Positions 9,162 to 17,989 of a stretch of 41,206 nucleotides of DNA are shown piece by piece. The position numbers and the translations under genes were made by a program. Below the pieces are notes generated by a model. The model searched no databases and was not told the origin of the DNA. It saw only the letters and a program-made list of their open reading frames with translations. Source of the stretch: an uncultured Pseudomonadales bacterium (GTDB lineage Bacteria > Pseudomonadota > Gammaproteobacteria > Pseudomonadales > Azotimanducaceae). Position 1 is the stretch's first letter, and each line of letters begins with the position of its first letter. The stretch spans positions 1-41,206 of the forward strand of contig CALHVX010000152.1 in the NCBI GenBank assembly GCA_938036875.1. Direction: 5' to 3'.

Positions 9162-9199
9162 AACCACTTCTAAAGAACCACTTCTAAAGAACCACTTCT
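9162..9199. repeat. 14-bp tandem repeat in the yajQ leader
   Basis: The unit AACCACTTCTAAAG occurs perfectly at 9162-9175 and 9176-9189 and again for its first 10 bases at 9190-9199. The array ends 15 bp before the yajQ start codon, next to the ribosome site, so a change in copy number could alter spacing or translation of yajQ. Confidence 0.9.
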
Positions 9200-9371
9200 T
9201 AACATCAGCCGATGAACACCGACCCTCTAACTCAAACCTTACCCTGAAAGACAAATTATGCGGCATGTAAAGCTACAGCAGACCAACTACCTCACATAGG
9301 CTACAGCCCACACGTGTTAACATTCCACAAACCTCAACAAGTCACTCAGTACGGTAGCGCTGGTAAAATAC

Positions 9372-10364
9372 ATGGCTAACGAAGACATTCCAATATTGGT
9401 CGTAGATGACGCTAAGTTCTCTAGCGCGATCATCGCCAAGGTGCTTCGCGCAGGCGGCTTCAACAACGTACGCTTTACCAACAACCCCTTGCAAGCGCTG
9501 CGCTCATTAGAAAAGCGCCCTGCTCAAATTTTGATCGCCGACTGGTTGATGCCCGCACTAGATGGGGTTGAGCTAACCCGTCGGGTGAAAAAGCTCGACG
9601 AAGAAACCGATCATTACACCTATGTCATGCTGCTCACCGCGCGTGATGACTCGGACGAGATGGAGTCAGCGTTTGCTGAAGGGGTAGATGACTTTCTAAA
9701 CAAGGGCAACATACGCGCTCACTTGTTAACTCGAGTGCAGTCCGCTAAGCGCATCTCTACCCGCTACAACGAGCTGCTCCACACCAACAAGCTGCTACGC
9801 AAAAACATTCAAGAGTTGCAAACCACAGACCTAGTGGACCCAGTGACTGGCCTAGGTAACAAAAAATTCGCCATCGACCGGGTTGATGACCTGTTGCGCC
9901 AGGCTGAATCTCGTGGCGGCGCTGCCTGCTTGCTTATGGTGGGGGTCAACAATTTAAGCGTGGTGCTCGAGCAGTACGAACAATCTGTGATAGACGAGTT
10001 GATGAGCGGCATTAGCGCAAAGATACGCGCGCTGGTTCGGCCTTTAGACGTAGTAACCAGACCGACGGACAATGCGTTTACCGTAATCACCCACCAACCG
10101 AGCTTAGAAAGCTGCACCTCACATAGCTTTCGGCGCATCTTCGACAACCTATACATGCAGTCCTTCAAAACCAGTGAGGGCTACATACCGGTAGTGGTTG
10201 GCGTTAGCATTTGTGCAGCCGCAGAAAGTACCGGCTACCCCAGCGCCAGCGGTTTCATGGACCTTGGCCTGGCAGGTCTAGAACGCTCCTTTGATACCGG
10301 CGTGATCAACGTTGAGCTATTCGATCCGTTGCTAGCCACCCAGGCTCAAGGTACGCTGAGCTAG
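9372..10364 (+). CDS. Response regulator with a degenerate GGDEF domain
   Basis: Residues 7-125 are a complete receiver domain: acidic pair D12-D13, phosphoacceptor D57 in LIADWLMPALDG, T89 and K111. Residues about 155-310 have the GGDEF-domain fold, opening with DPVTGLGNKKF, but the catalytic loop reads RPTDNAFTVI (230-239) in place of GG(D/E)EF and no RXXD inhibitory site is evident. It is therefore unlikely to make cyclic di-GMP and may bind a nucleotide or a partner instead. No sensor kinase gene is adjacent. The stop codon overlaps the GTG start of the cobalamin adenosyltransferase gene by one base, so the two are probably translationally coupled. A weak ribosome site precedes the ATG. 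Confidence 0.88.
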   Translation: MANEDIPILVVDDAKFSSAIIAKVLRAGGFNNVRFTNNPLQALRSLEKRPAQILIADWLMPALDGVELTRRVKKLDEETDHYTYVMLLTARDDSDEMESAFAEGVDDFLNKGNIRAHLLTRVQSAKRISTRYNELLHTNKLLRKNIQELQTTDLVDPVTGLGNKKFAIDRVDDLLRQAESRGGAACLLMVGVNNLSVVLEQYEQSVIDELMSGISAKIRALVRPLDVVTRPTDNAFTVITHQPSLESCTSHSFRRIFDNLYMQSFKTSEGYIPVVVGVSICAAAESTGYPSASGFMDLGLAGLERSFDTGVINVELFDPLLATQAQGTLS

Positions 10365-10912
10365 TGAAAAAACGTATAACCCAAGTGACCACCAAAGGTG
10401 GTGATGCCGGTGCGTCCTCCTTAGCCGATGGCACTCGTCTACCCAAAACCCATGAGCGCTTCGAAGCCATTGGTACCATCGATGAGTTGAACAGCTTTGT
10501 AGGCTCGCTGCTTGTGCACCTTAAAACAGAAGCGACGCAAGCCGACAATGCGAGCTTCGTGCAAGACATTCAGCAGGCACTTTTTGATTTGGGCGGCGCA
10601 CTGGCTTTTCCGGGCAGCGACAAATTTCCAACCCCCGAGCTTTTAGAAGAAGCCGTGGCTACCTTAAATGATGCGCTGCCACCCTTAACCGAATTTGTGC
10701 TGCCCGGTGGTACACAGGGCTCTGCGCTGGCCCATGTATGTCGCACGGTCTGCCGCCGCGCCGAGCGCTGTATGTGGGCTCTGCCAGAAGACACCGCACC
10801 TGGCGCCGCCTACTTAAATCGCTTGAGTGACTATTTCTTTGTACTGGCCCGAACCCTCAACGAAGGTACAAGGGAACAGCAATGGCGTGGCCCAGCGCCG
10901 CAAACCAAGTAG
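10364..10912 (+). CDS. PduO-type cob(I)alamin adenosyltransferase
   Basis: This cytoplasmic enzyme transfers the adenosyl group of ATP to cob(I)alamin to make adenosylcobalamin. The 182-residue protein shows the PduO/MMAB family pattern: TKGGDAGASSLADGTR near the start (10-25) for ATP binding, AIGTIDELNS (36-45), RTVCRRAER (127-135) and YLNRLSDYFFVLAR (150-163). The GTG start shares a G with the TAG stop of the response-regulator gene. No other cobalamin gene or B12-dependent enzyme gene lies in the window, so the likely role is salvage. It converges on aceF with 18 bp between the stop codons and no good terminator. Confidence 0.93.
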   Translation: MKKRITQVTTKGGDAGASSLADGTRLPKTHERFEAIGTIDELNSFVGSLLVHLKTEATQADNASFVQDIQQALFDLGGALAFPGSDKFPTPELLEEAVATLNDALPPLTEFVLPGGTQGSALAHVCRTVCRRAERCMWALPEDTAPGAAYLNRLSDYFFVLARTLNEGTREQQWRGPAPQTK

Positions 10913-10930
10913 GTAAGCGGCGCAAGCCGG

Positions 10931-12580
10931 CTAGAGAACCAACTGTCGAACGTCACCAAGCAATTGGGTCAACCGCTGTACAAAACGTCCTGCTTCCGCA
11001 CCATTAATCGCACGATGATCGTAGCTCAAAGATAGCGGCAACATCTTCGCTGGCACAAACTCGCTGCCGGTCCAATGCGGCTTCATGGTCGTTCGCCCCA
11101 CACCCAAGATAGCAACCTCAGGCGCGTTAACAATGGGGGTAAAGCCGGTGCCACCGATAGCACCCAAGCTGGAAACGCTAAAGGTGCCACCCTGCATATC
11201 ATTCATACCCAACTTGCGATCCCGGGCCTTGCCTGCCAGCTCAACAATCTCGGCAGACAGATCCCAGATACCTTTTTGATTTACGTCTTTGATGACCGGC
11301 ACAACCAACCCATAGGAGGTATCAACCGCAAAGCCAATGTTGTAATACTGCTTCAAGATGAAGTTTTCTACTTGCGCATCAAGCGATGCGTTAAAGGTCG
11401 GAAACTCCTGCAAACAGGCACAACAAGCTTTGATAATAAAAGCCAGCGGCGTGACCTTAATCCCTTTGGCTTCACCTTGCGCTTTCAACGACTTGCGGAA
11501 AGTTTCTAGCTCAGTGATGTTGGCGTCATCGTGTTGGGTCACATGCACAACGTTTAGCCAACTGCGATGCAAATTTTGCGCGCCCAACTCTCGAACGCGA
11601 CCCAGAGGCTCTAAGCTGACCGGGCCAAACTTGGCAAAGTCCACCGTAGGCACTGGTGGAATGCCGCTACCTTGCCCACCTTGGGGTGCACCCGAGGCAC
11701 TGAGCTGACTCTTTACAAAAGCTTTAACATCGTCTTTGACTAGGCGGCCATTGTTACCGGTGCCTTTGACTTGGGTTAGATCAACGCCTAACTCTCGCGC
11801 TAGCCGTCGAACCGCTGGACCGGCATGCACGGGTGCCCCGGGTTTAGGCGTACCAGCTGCGGGTGCAGACGCAGGTTCAGCAACCGCCACCTCAGATTTC
11901 GCTTGGGCAGCGACAGGGGGTTCAGTTACCGCAGCAGCCTTGGGAGCTGGTGCCGCCGCTGGTGCAACAGCGTCACCACCCGCTACTTCTAAGGTCACCA
12001 ACAATGAATCTTGTTGCACGGTATCGCCGTTGGCAACGTGCACTTTAATCACGGTACCCTCGTGTTCACAAGGCACCTCCATGGAGGCTTTGTCGGATTC
12101 CAAGATGACCAACAGGTCACCGTTGGCCACCGCATCACCAACAGCAACCGACACCTCAACCACTTCAACACCGTCCACATCGCCAACATCGGGCACGGCG
12201 ATATCTAACTGGGAGCTGGCTGGGGCTGATGCCGCGGGTGGAGGGCTCGTTGCGGCCACTTCTGCTTCACCGGTATCTGCAGCCGGACTCGACGCGGCTG
12301 AGGTTTCTGCAGCAGGCTCGGGCGATTCAGGCTCTGACTGGGCACCTGCAGCATCTGCCGCTAAGGTCACTATCACATCACCCGTGCTAACCGAATCGCC
12401 TAGTGCCACCACAATGCTTTCGACCACACCGGCGCTGGTTGCCGGCACCTCCATGGAGGCCTTATCTGACTCAATAATAATCAACGGGTCATCTGGGCCA
12501 ACGGTATCGCCAACAGCAACACAAAGTTCAATGACCTCTACCGAGTCAACATCACCAATATCTGGAATTTTTATTTGCAC
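10931..12580 (-). CDS. aceF: Pyruvate dehydrogenase complex E2, dihydrolipoamide acetyltransferase
   Basis: E2 forms the core of the pyruvate dehydrogenase complex and passes the acetyl group from lipoyl arms to coenzyme A. There are two lipoyl domains, with lipoylated lysines inferred at K40 and K164, both in ESDKASMEVP. Ala/Pro-rich linkers follow, then a peripheral-subunit-binding domain (about 253-292, with AVRRLARELGVDL). The catalytic domain ends with SLSYDHRAINGAEAG, giving H522 as the catalytic histidine. Escherichia coli E2 has three lipoyl domains; two is common elsewhere in the class. The start is GTG at 12580 with AAGG upstream. It follows aceE by 26 bp. The E3 gene lpd, which often follows, is absent here. 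Confidence 0.97.
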   Translation of the reverse strand: MQIKIPDIGDVDSVEVIELCVAVGDTVGPDDPLIIIESDKASMEVPATSAGVVESIVVALGDSVSTGDVIVTLAADAAGAQSEPESPEPAAETSAASSPAADTGEAEVAATSPPPAASAPASSQLDIAVPDVGDVDGVEVVEVSVAVGDAVANGDLLVILESDKASMEVPCEHEGTVIKVHVANGDTVQQDSLLVTLEVAGGDAVAPAAAPAPKAAAVTEPPVAAQAKSEVAVAEPASAPAAGTPKPGAPVHAGPAVRRLARELGVDLTQVKGTGNNGRLVKDDVKAFVKSQLSASGAPQGGQGSGIPPVPTVDFAKFGPVSLEPLGRVRELGAQNLHRSWLNVVHVTQHDDANITELETFRKSLKAQGEAKGIKVTPLAFIIKACCACLQEFPTFNASLDAQVENFILKQYYNIGFAVDTSYGLVVPVIKDVNQKGIWDLSAEIVELAGKARDRKLGMNDMQGGTFSVSSLGAIGGTGFTPIVNAPEVAILGVGRTTMKPHWTGSEFVPAKMLPLSLSYDHRAINGAEAGRFVQRLTQLLGDVRQLVL

Positions 12581-12606
12581 TTGAAAACCTTATCTATTGA
12601 CTGGTT

Positions 12607-15276
12607 CTAGTTAGTTCTGGGATTAACCTTCTCTGCATCAATATCCATAGCCAGTTGCGCCGCGCGCACCTGCTCAACGGGTATCTTCTGCTCTTGCGCC
12701 AATGCAAAGAGGCTCGCCAAGGTCACAAAACGTCGGTCCACTTCAAAGAAGTGACGAAGTTGCTCTCGGGTATCACTGCGCCCAAAACCATCGGTACCCA
12801 ACACTTCTACCCGAGCAGAAATCTGGCTACGCAAAGGTTCTGCCAAGCTTTTCATGTAGTCACTAGACACAATCACCGGCGCATCACCCGCCAAACACTG
12901 TGCGATATACGACTGCTTTGGTTCTTGATCCGGGTGCAACAGGTTCCAACGCATCACATCTTGCGCTTCGCGCGTGAGCTCCGTGAAGCTGGTCACACTC
13001 CAAACTTCCACGCAAAGATTGTGTTCGTTCACCAACATCTCTGCTGCGGCTTCAACCTCACGCAAAATGGTGCCACTACCCAACAGGCGCACGCGGTTAG
13101 CATTGCCTTCACCCAAGACACGCAGTTGATACATGCCCTTTAAGATGCCGGGGATCACCGTATCCCCTTCAGGTATAGCCGGCTGCACGTAGCTCTCGTT
13201 CATGACCGTGATGTAGTAATAAACGGGCTCCAGCTCAGCGTACATGCGACGCATACCGTCCTGCACAATCACCGCTAGCTCGTAGGCATAACAAGGGTCG
13301 TAAGCCACGCAGTTAGGGATGGTGGATGCCAACACATGGCTATGTCCATCTTGGTGTTGCAGGCCTTCGCCGTTCAGCGTAGTACGACCGGCAGTGCCAC
13401 CCAGCAAGAAACCACGAGCACGCATATCGCCGGCCGCCCAGGCTAAATCGCCAATGCGCTGGAAGCCAAACATGGAGTAGTAAATATAAAATGGGATCAA
13501 CGTATGCTGGTGGTTAGCGTAAGACGTTGCCGCCGCTATCCAGGCGGCAAAAGCCCCTGCCTCGTTGATACCTTCTTCTAACACTTGCCCGTCTTCCGTT
13601 TCTCGGTAAGCGGCAATCTCGCCCGAGTCTTCGGGCTCGTAGAGCTGGCCTACGGCCGAGTAAATACCCAGCTGTCGAAACATACCTTCCATGCCAAAGG
13701 TACGTGCCTCGTCCGGCACAATGGGGACCACACGTTCGCCAATGGCCTTGTCTCGGGCCAGAACACCCAGCAAGCGAACAAAAGCCATAGTGGTGGAGTT
13801 GGTTCGTTCACCAGAACCTTGCAACTGGGATTTAAAGGCATCTAGCGAGGGTACCGGTAGAGGCTCTAGATTGGGGCGACGCGACGGCATGGGGCCACCG
13901 AGCTTTTTTCGCGCGTTGCGCATGTACACCATCTCTGGCGCATCGTCCTTGGGTCGGTAGTACGGCACGCTTTCAAGCTCCGCATCCGTTAGCGGCACAT
14001 CAAAGCGATCCCGAAAGTGCTTCAATCCATCTAGGTCGAGCTTTTTTACGCTATGGGTATCATTTTCTGCTTCTCCCGCATCCCCCATGCCATAACCTTT
14101 GACGGTCTTCGCCAAAATCACGGTAGGTTCACCGGTATGGTTTACCGCCGCATGATAAGCCGCATACATCTTGTAAGGGTCGTGGCCACCTCGGTTCAGG
14201 CGCATGATGTCATCGTCTGACATATCAGCGACCATCTCCGTCAGCTCATCGCTGTTGCCAAAGAACTTCTCGCGTACGTAGCTCCCGCCTTTGGCTTTAA
14301 AGTTCTGGTATTCACCATCAACGGTTTCATTCATGCGCTGTTGCAGGGTGCCGTTCTTATCTTTGGCAAACAAAGGATCCCACTTGCGACCCCACACCAC
14401 TTTCAGAACATTCCAACCAGCACCGCGAAAAGAGCCTTCCAGCTCTTGAATAATTTTGCCGTTGCCGCGCACCGGGCCATCCAGTCGCTGCAAGTTGCAG
14501 TTGATCACAAAGATTAGGTTATCGAGCTTTTCGCGCCCGGCCAGTGACAACGCACCAAGGGATTCAGGCTCGTCTGTTTCGCCGTCGCCTAGAAAAGCCC
14601 AAACTTTGCGACCATTTAGGGGCACTTGGCCACGCGCATCGAGGTACTTCATAACACGCGCTTGGTAGATGGCCTGAATTGGACCTAAACCCATAGAAAC
14701 CGTTGGGAACTGCCAGTAATCCGGCATCAAGTAGGGGTGTGGGTAAGACGACAAGCCACCGCCATCAACCTCTCGACGGAAGTTATCCATCTGATCTTCG
14801 CTGAGCCGACCCTCAAGAAAAGAGCGTGCATAAATACCCGGCGCGCTATGCCCCTGGGTGTACAGCAAATCGCCCGCGCTATCGTCGGTTGGACCTTTGA
14901 AGAAGTAGTTAAAGCCCACATCGTAGAGCGTGGCAGATGAGGCAAAAGAAGAGATATGGCCGCCCAAATCACCTGGGCGTTTGTTGGCACGCACAACCAT
15001 GGCCAACGCGTTCCAACGAATCAAAGAACGTAGGCGCCGCTCCATGAACAGATCACCCGGCATGGGCACTTCTTGGGCAGAAGGGATGGTATTTCGATAC
15101 GGCGTAGTAATGGTGTAAGGCAACCGCGCACCGGTTTTTGTCATCCGGGCAGACAGACGCTCCAGCAGAAAATTAGCTCGATCGACACCCGCATGTTCAA
15201 GTATGTATTCAAGCGAGTCGAGCCACTCCCGAGTCTCTGCGGGATCGTCATCCTTTACATTACGTGGAAAGCTCAT
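12607..15276 (-). CDS. aceE: Pyruvate dehydrogenase E1 component, homodimeric type
   Basis: E1 decarboxylates pyruvate with thiamine diphosphate and loads the acetyl group on the E2 lipoyl arm. The 889-residue length and the sequence GHISSFASSATLYDVGFNYF are typical of the homodimeric alpha-gamma enzyme. The thiamine diphosphate motif runs from GDGE (230-233) to NCN (259-261). A near-perfect ribosome site (AAGGAG) lies 5 bases before the ATG at 15276. The gene is 40 bp downstream of a ROK kinase gene and 26 bp upstream of aceF, so all three may share a transcript. The usual neighbouring regulator gene pdhR is not present. Confidence 0.98.
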   Translation of the reverse strand: MSFPRNVKDDDPAETREWLDSLEYILEHAGVDRANFLLERLSARMTKTGARLPYTITTPYRNTIPSAQEVPMPGDLFMERRLRSLIRWNALAMVVRANKRPGDLGGHISSFASSATLYDVGFNYFFKGPTDDSAGDLLYTQGHSAPGIYARSFLEGRLSEDQMDNFRREVDGGGLSSYPHPYLMPDYWQFPTVSMGLGPIQAIYQARVMKYLDARGQVPLNGRKVWAFLGDGETDEPESLGALSLAGREKLDNLIFVINCNLQRLDGPVRGNGKIIQELEGSFRGAGWNVLKVVWGRKWDPLFAKDKNGTLQQRMNETVDGEYQNFKAKGGSYVREKFFGNSDELTEMVADMSDDDIMRLNRGGHDPYKMYAAYHAAVNHTGEPTVILAKTVKGYGMGDAGEAENDTHSVKKLDLDGLKHFRDRFDVPLTDAELESVPYYRPKDDAPEMVYMRNARKKLGGPMPSRRPNLEPLPVPSLDAFKSQLQGSGERTNSTTMAFVRLLGVLARDKAIGERVVPIVPDEARTFGMEGMFRQLGIYSAVGQLYEPEDSGEIAAYRETEDGQVLEEGINEAGAFAAWIAAATSYANHQHTLIPFYIYYSMFGFQRIGDLAWAAGDMRARGFLLGGTAGRTTLNGEGLQHQDGHSHVLASTIPNCVAYDPCYAYELAVIVQDGMRRMYAELEPVYYYITVMNESYVQPAIPEGDTVIPGILKGMYQLRVLGEGNANRVRLLGSGTILREVEAAAEMLVNEHNLCVEVWSVTSFTELTREAQDVMRWNLLHPDQEPKQSYIAQCLAGDAPVIVSSDYMKSLAEPLRSQISARVEVLGTDGFGRSDTREQLRHFFEVDRRFVTLASLFALAQEQKIPVEQVRAAQLAMDIDAEKVNPRTN

Positions 15277-15316
15277 TCATTCTCCTTTTAGGCCACCCAT
15301 TTGAGCACCTTCGTTA

Positions 15317-16396
15317 CTAACCTACGAGAGCGGCTGCGCCAAACACGCCGCTACTAGCACCACCCAATGGCGGCAAAATTTGCGTCGCACAACGTTCACG
15401 ACTAAACAGGTACGGCGCAATGCGATTGGGCAACTCGTCATACAGGCAGGCCATGTTCGACAATCCACCACCCAAGACAATCGCCGGTGGATCCACCAGA
15501 TTCACAATTTGTGCTAACGAACGCGCCAACATATCCAAATACAACGACATAGTGGCTAGGTGCTGCTGCTGTTCAGTCAAGTCACCGGACAAATTACCCA
15601 TCCACTCAACGCTAGCTGCTCCAGCGACCCCTTCCCCATCCCTATTCGTCGAGTTGTGCGCTACCCAGGTTTTGCCCAGCTGTTCCGGTGACACCTCTTG
15701 ATGCCACAACTCTTGATGCATGCTCTGCAAACCAGGGCCCGATAGAAAGGTCTCGAGGCAGTTCTTACGACCACAATAACAATGTCGAGTTGCCAGCTTT
15801 AATTCTAGCTCAAAGCAGGGGGTTCGCAGACCTGAATCGCGACCTAAATAGGGTAGCGGGGTGTGCCCCCACTCCCCAGAAAGCCCATTTGGACCGGCAA
15901 GTAGATGGCCTGCATGTACCCAACCACCACCCACGCCAGTGCCTAAGATAACGCCAAACAATGTGGCGCCCAGGTGCTGCTGCCCCGCCTCACTGCCCGC
16001 TTGATAACGCTGCCACTCAGATAGGACAAAACAATCAGCATCGTTTGCCAGACGAACATCGCGCTGCAAAAGCCTGGCTATATCTTCTTGCAGGGGCTTA
16101 CCATTAAGGCAAACCGAGTTGCAGCTGGTCATCAGGCCGGTATCTGGCAACCGAACGCCTGGCGCACCCACCCCAACCGGGATTGGCTGGAGCCGCTTGC
16201 CCCGCACTGCTGGGATACTGGCTTCTAGCTCTCCAACCAAGCGACCAATAGCCGCTATGGTCCCCAGATAATCCCCTTGCGGTGTTGCCAATTGAGCCTG
16301 ACCCACAAGGCGTTGCTCATGGTCCAACAGCACACCGGCAATCTTGGTACCACCTAGATCGATTCCAATGTGCGCTCCGCGCGGTTCTTCAACCAT
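15317..16396 (-). CDS. ROK family sugar kinase, NagK-like
   Basis: The 359-residue protein has the ROK pattern: phosphate-binding DLGGTK (13-18), LANDADCF with the catalytic aspartate, GTGVGGG, a zinc-type cluster CYCGRKNCLETFLSGPGL, and a late GGGLSN. The segment LNGKPLQEDIARLLQRDVRL resembles Escherichia coli N-acetylglucosamine kinase NagK more than glucokinase. NagK phosphorylates GlcNAc released from recycled murein. The gene lies between ampD and aceE, which supports a recycling role, but fructokinase or another hexose kinase cannot be excluded. It is about 50 residues longer than NagK, partly through inserts near residues 190 and 245. ampD ends 30 bp upstream. Confidence 0.8.
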   Translation of the reverse strand: MVEEPRGAHIGIDLGGTKIAGVLLDHEQRLVGQAQLATPQGDYLGTIAAIGRLVGELEASIPAVRGKRLQPIPVGVGAPGVRLPDTGLMTSCNSVCLNGKPLQEDIARLLQRDVRLANDADCFVLSEWQRYQAGSEAGQQHLGATLFGVILGTGVGGGWVHAGHLLAGPNGLSGEWGHTPLPYLGRDSGLRTPCFELELKLATRHCYCGRKNCLETFLSGPGLQSMHQELWHQEVSPEQLGKTWVAHNSTNRDGEGVAGAASVEWMGNLSGDLTEQQQHLATMSLYLDMLARSLAQIVNLVDPPAIVLGGGLSNMACLYDELPNRIAPYLFSRERCATQILPPLGGASSGVFGAAALVG

Positions 16397-16426
16397 TACT
16401 TTGCCACCAATGACTGACTCCTGAGG

Positions 16427-16975
16427 CTAACAGTCCAAACCCTGCAAGCAGCGTACCCAATCAAATTTTGGGCCCGGGTCTCGCTTACGCTGGGGCGCGA
16501 TTTCGCAGTGGCCAACAATGGCACCCGGATGCAGTCGCGGATAGCGTTCCAACAAAGCCGCCAGCAATCGATTTAAGCTGCGGTACTGACGTGCGGTATA
16601 GGTGCTGGTCTCGGTTCCTTCGAGCTCTATGCCAATGCCAAAGTCGTTACATCCCTGGCGCCGGTTCCATTGCGACACGCCCGCATGCCAGGCCCGCTGA
16701 TCAAAAGGCACGTACTGAACGCAGCGACCTCGACGGTCGATCACTACATGGGCAGAAACACGCACCCCAGACAGATCCGCAAAGCTAGGGTGCACAGACG
16801 TATCTAGTCGCCCTTGAAACAAATCGTCAACATAAGGGGTGCCATAGCGACCCTGAGGCAACGAGATACAATGAATCACAACCAATGCTATGTCCTTTGG
16901 GTCCTGGCGTTGGTCCAGATGCGGCGAGGCGGAACGTTGTACCCGCGATATCCAATGCTGCGAGGTAATTCGCAT
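16427..16975 (-). CDS. ampD: 1,6-anhydro-N-acetylmuramyl-L-alanine amidase AmpD
   Basis: AmpD is a cytoplasmic zinc amidase that removes the stem peptide from anhydromuropeptides imported by AmpG. The 182-residue length is normal. Zinc ligands are H35 (VVIHCIS), H156 (VGHCEIAP) and D166 (RKRDPGPKFDW), at nearly the same positions as H34, H154 and D164 of the Citrobacter and Escherichia enzymes, and K164 is present. There is no signal peptide, as expected for AmpD and unlike the periplasmic AmiD type. It is divergent from nadC across 91 bp, an arrangement seen in Escherichia and Pseudomonas. ampE, which follows ampD in enterics, is absent; the ROK kinase gene lies there instead. Confidence 0.96.
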   Translation of the reverse strand: MRITSQHWISRVQRSASPHLDQRQDPKDIALVVIHCISLPQGRYGTPYVDDLFQGRLDTSVHPSFADLSGVRVSAHVVIDRRGRCVQYVPFDQRAWHAGVSQWNRRQGCNDFGIGIELEGTETSTYTARQYRSLNRLLAALLERYPRLHPGAIVGHCEIAPQRKRDPGPKFDWVRCLQGLDC

Positions 16976-17066
16976 AAGGTATGTGGCCCAAAAAAGCGTA
17001 AAATCATCCTCGCACGATTTGTTGGCTCCCTCAACGAACCAGCGCTAACTACACAGGATCCAAGTT

Positions 17067-17969
17067 ATGAGCAAAGCACCCCGTCAGCCACTCACCCAAG
17101 CGGACCTTGCGCCCCACATTCGGGCTAACGTTGAAGCAGCATTGGAAGAAGACCTAGGTGTGGCCCAACTCGGCACAAGTAGCGGTAGCATTGCCTCTGG
17201 CGACATCACCGCCATGCTGATTAACGAGGCGCAAACCGCCAACGGTCGAGTGATTACCCGGGAACCTGGCGTTATGTGCGGTGTTGCCTGGGCCGAGGAG
17301 ACGCGGCGCATGGTGGATGAGCGTATGCAGATCGAATGGCAGGTTGCCGATGGTGATGTACTGCAACCTAACCAAACCCTATTCGATATCTCCGGCCCCG
17401 CACGCTCGATCCTGACCGCGGAGCGCACCATGCTGAACTTCATCCAATTGCTCAGCGGCACAGCCACTCAAGCGGCGCACTACGCCAAGTTGGTCGCAGG
17501 CACCAATGCTCAGGTGTTGGATACGCGCAAAACCATACCCGGATTGCGCATGGCCCAAAAGTACGCGGTGACTTGTGGTGGCGGATCTAACCATCGCATT
17601 GGCCTGTTCGATGCTTTTTTGATCAAAGAAAACCATATCGCCGCCGCTGGTAGCATCACGGCCGCCGTAAAGATGGCGCACGAAATGCACCCAGACGTAC
17701 CCTTAGAAGTTGAGGTAGAAAAGCTCGAGCAGATGTTTGAAGCCATTGATGCGGGTGCCGACATCGTCATGCTCGACAACTTCGACATTGCCGGTACCAC
17801 TGCTGCGGTCAAAGCCAACAACGGTGCCGTTAAACTCGAAGCATCAGGGAATGTTGATGAGACCACCATCACAGACATAGCTCGCACCGGCGTCGACTAT
17901 ATTTCTAGCGGCAACCTAACCAAAAAGGTTGTTCCGCTAGATTTATCAATGCGTTTCACGAACCACTAA
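17067..17969 (+). CDS. nadC: Nicotinate-nucleotide pyrophosphorylase (carboxylating), quinolinate phosphoribosyltransferase
   Basis: NadC converts quinolinate and PRPP to nicotinate mononucleotide in de novo NAD synthesis. The 300-residue protein has the type II phosphoribosyltransferase features: DTRKTIPGLR (152-161), GGGSNHRIGL (171-180), KENH (187-190), EVEVE and DIVMLDN, and SSGNLTK near the end. It starts at the ATG at 17067. It is followed after 20 bp by a TfpX/TfpZ-like gene. nadC next to the pilin locus is the usual arrangement in Pseudomonas and many other gammaproteobacteria. No other NAD-synthesis gene is in the window. Confidence 0.98.
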   Translation: MSKAPRQPLTQADLAPHIRANVEAALEEDLGVAQLGTSSGSIASGDITAMLINEAQTANGRVITREPGVMCGVAWAEETRRMVDERMQIEWQVADGDVLQPNQTLFDISGPARSILTAERTMLNFIQLLSGTATQAAHYAKLVAGTNAQVLDTRKTIPGLRMAQKYAVTCGGGSNHRIGLFDAFLIKENHIAAAGSITAAVKMAHEMHPDVPLEVEVEKLEQMFEAIDAGADIVMLDNFDIAGTTAAVKANNGAVKLEASGNVDETTITDIARTGVDYISSGNLTKKVVPLDLSMRFTNH

Positions 17970-17989
17970 CCAGAGCACACAGCAACAAC

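Noticed and set aside
9147-9266. 40-residue N-terminal extension of YajQ
   Set aside because: It runs through a tandem repeat and is not found in the family; an AGGAGG site precedes the GTG at 9146.
10913-10930. CGGC-GCAA-GCCG hairpin between the B12 gene and aceF as a shared terminator
   Set aside because: The stem is only 4 bp and has no T run on either strand.
11736-12584. 282-residue plus-strand open frame opposite aceF
   Set aside because: It is antisense to the Ala/Pro-rich lipoyl and linker region of aceF, is low complexity (Ser/Thr/Ala/Pro), and has no ribosome site; it is a compositional shadow.
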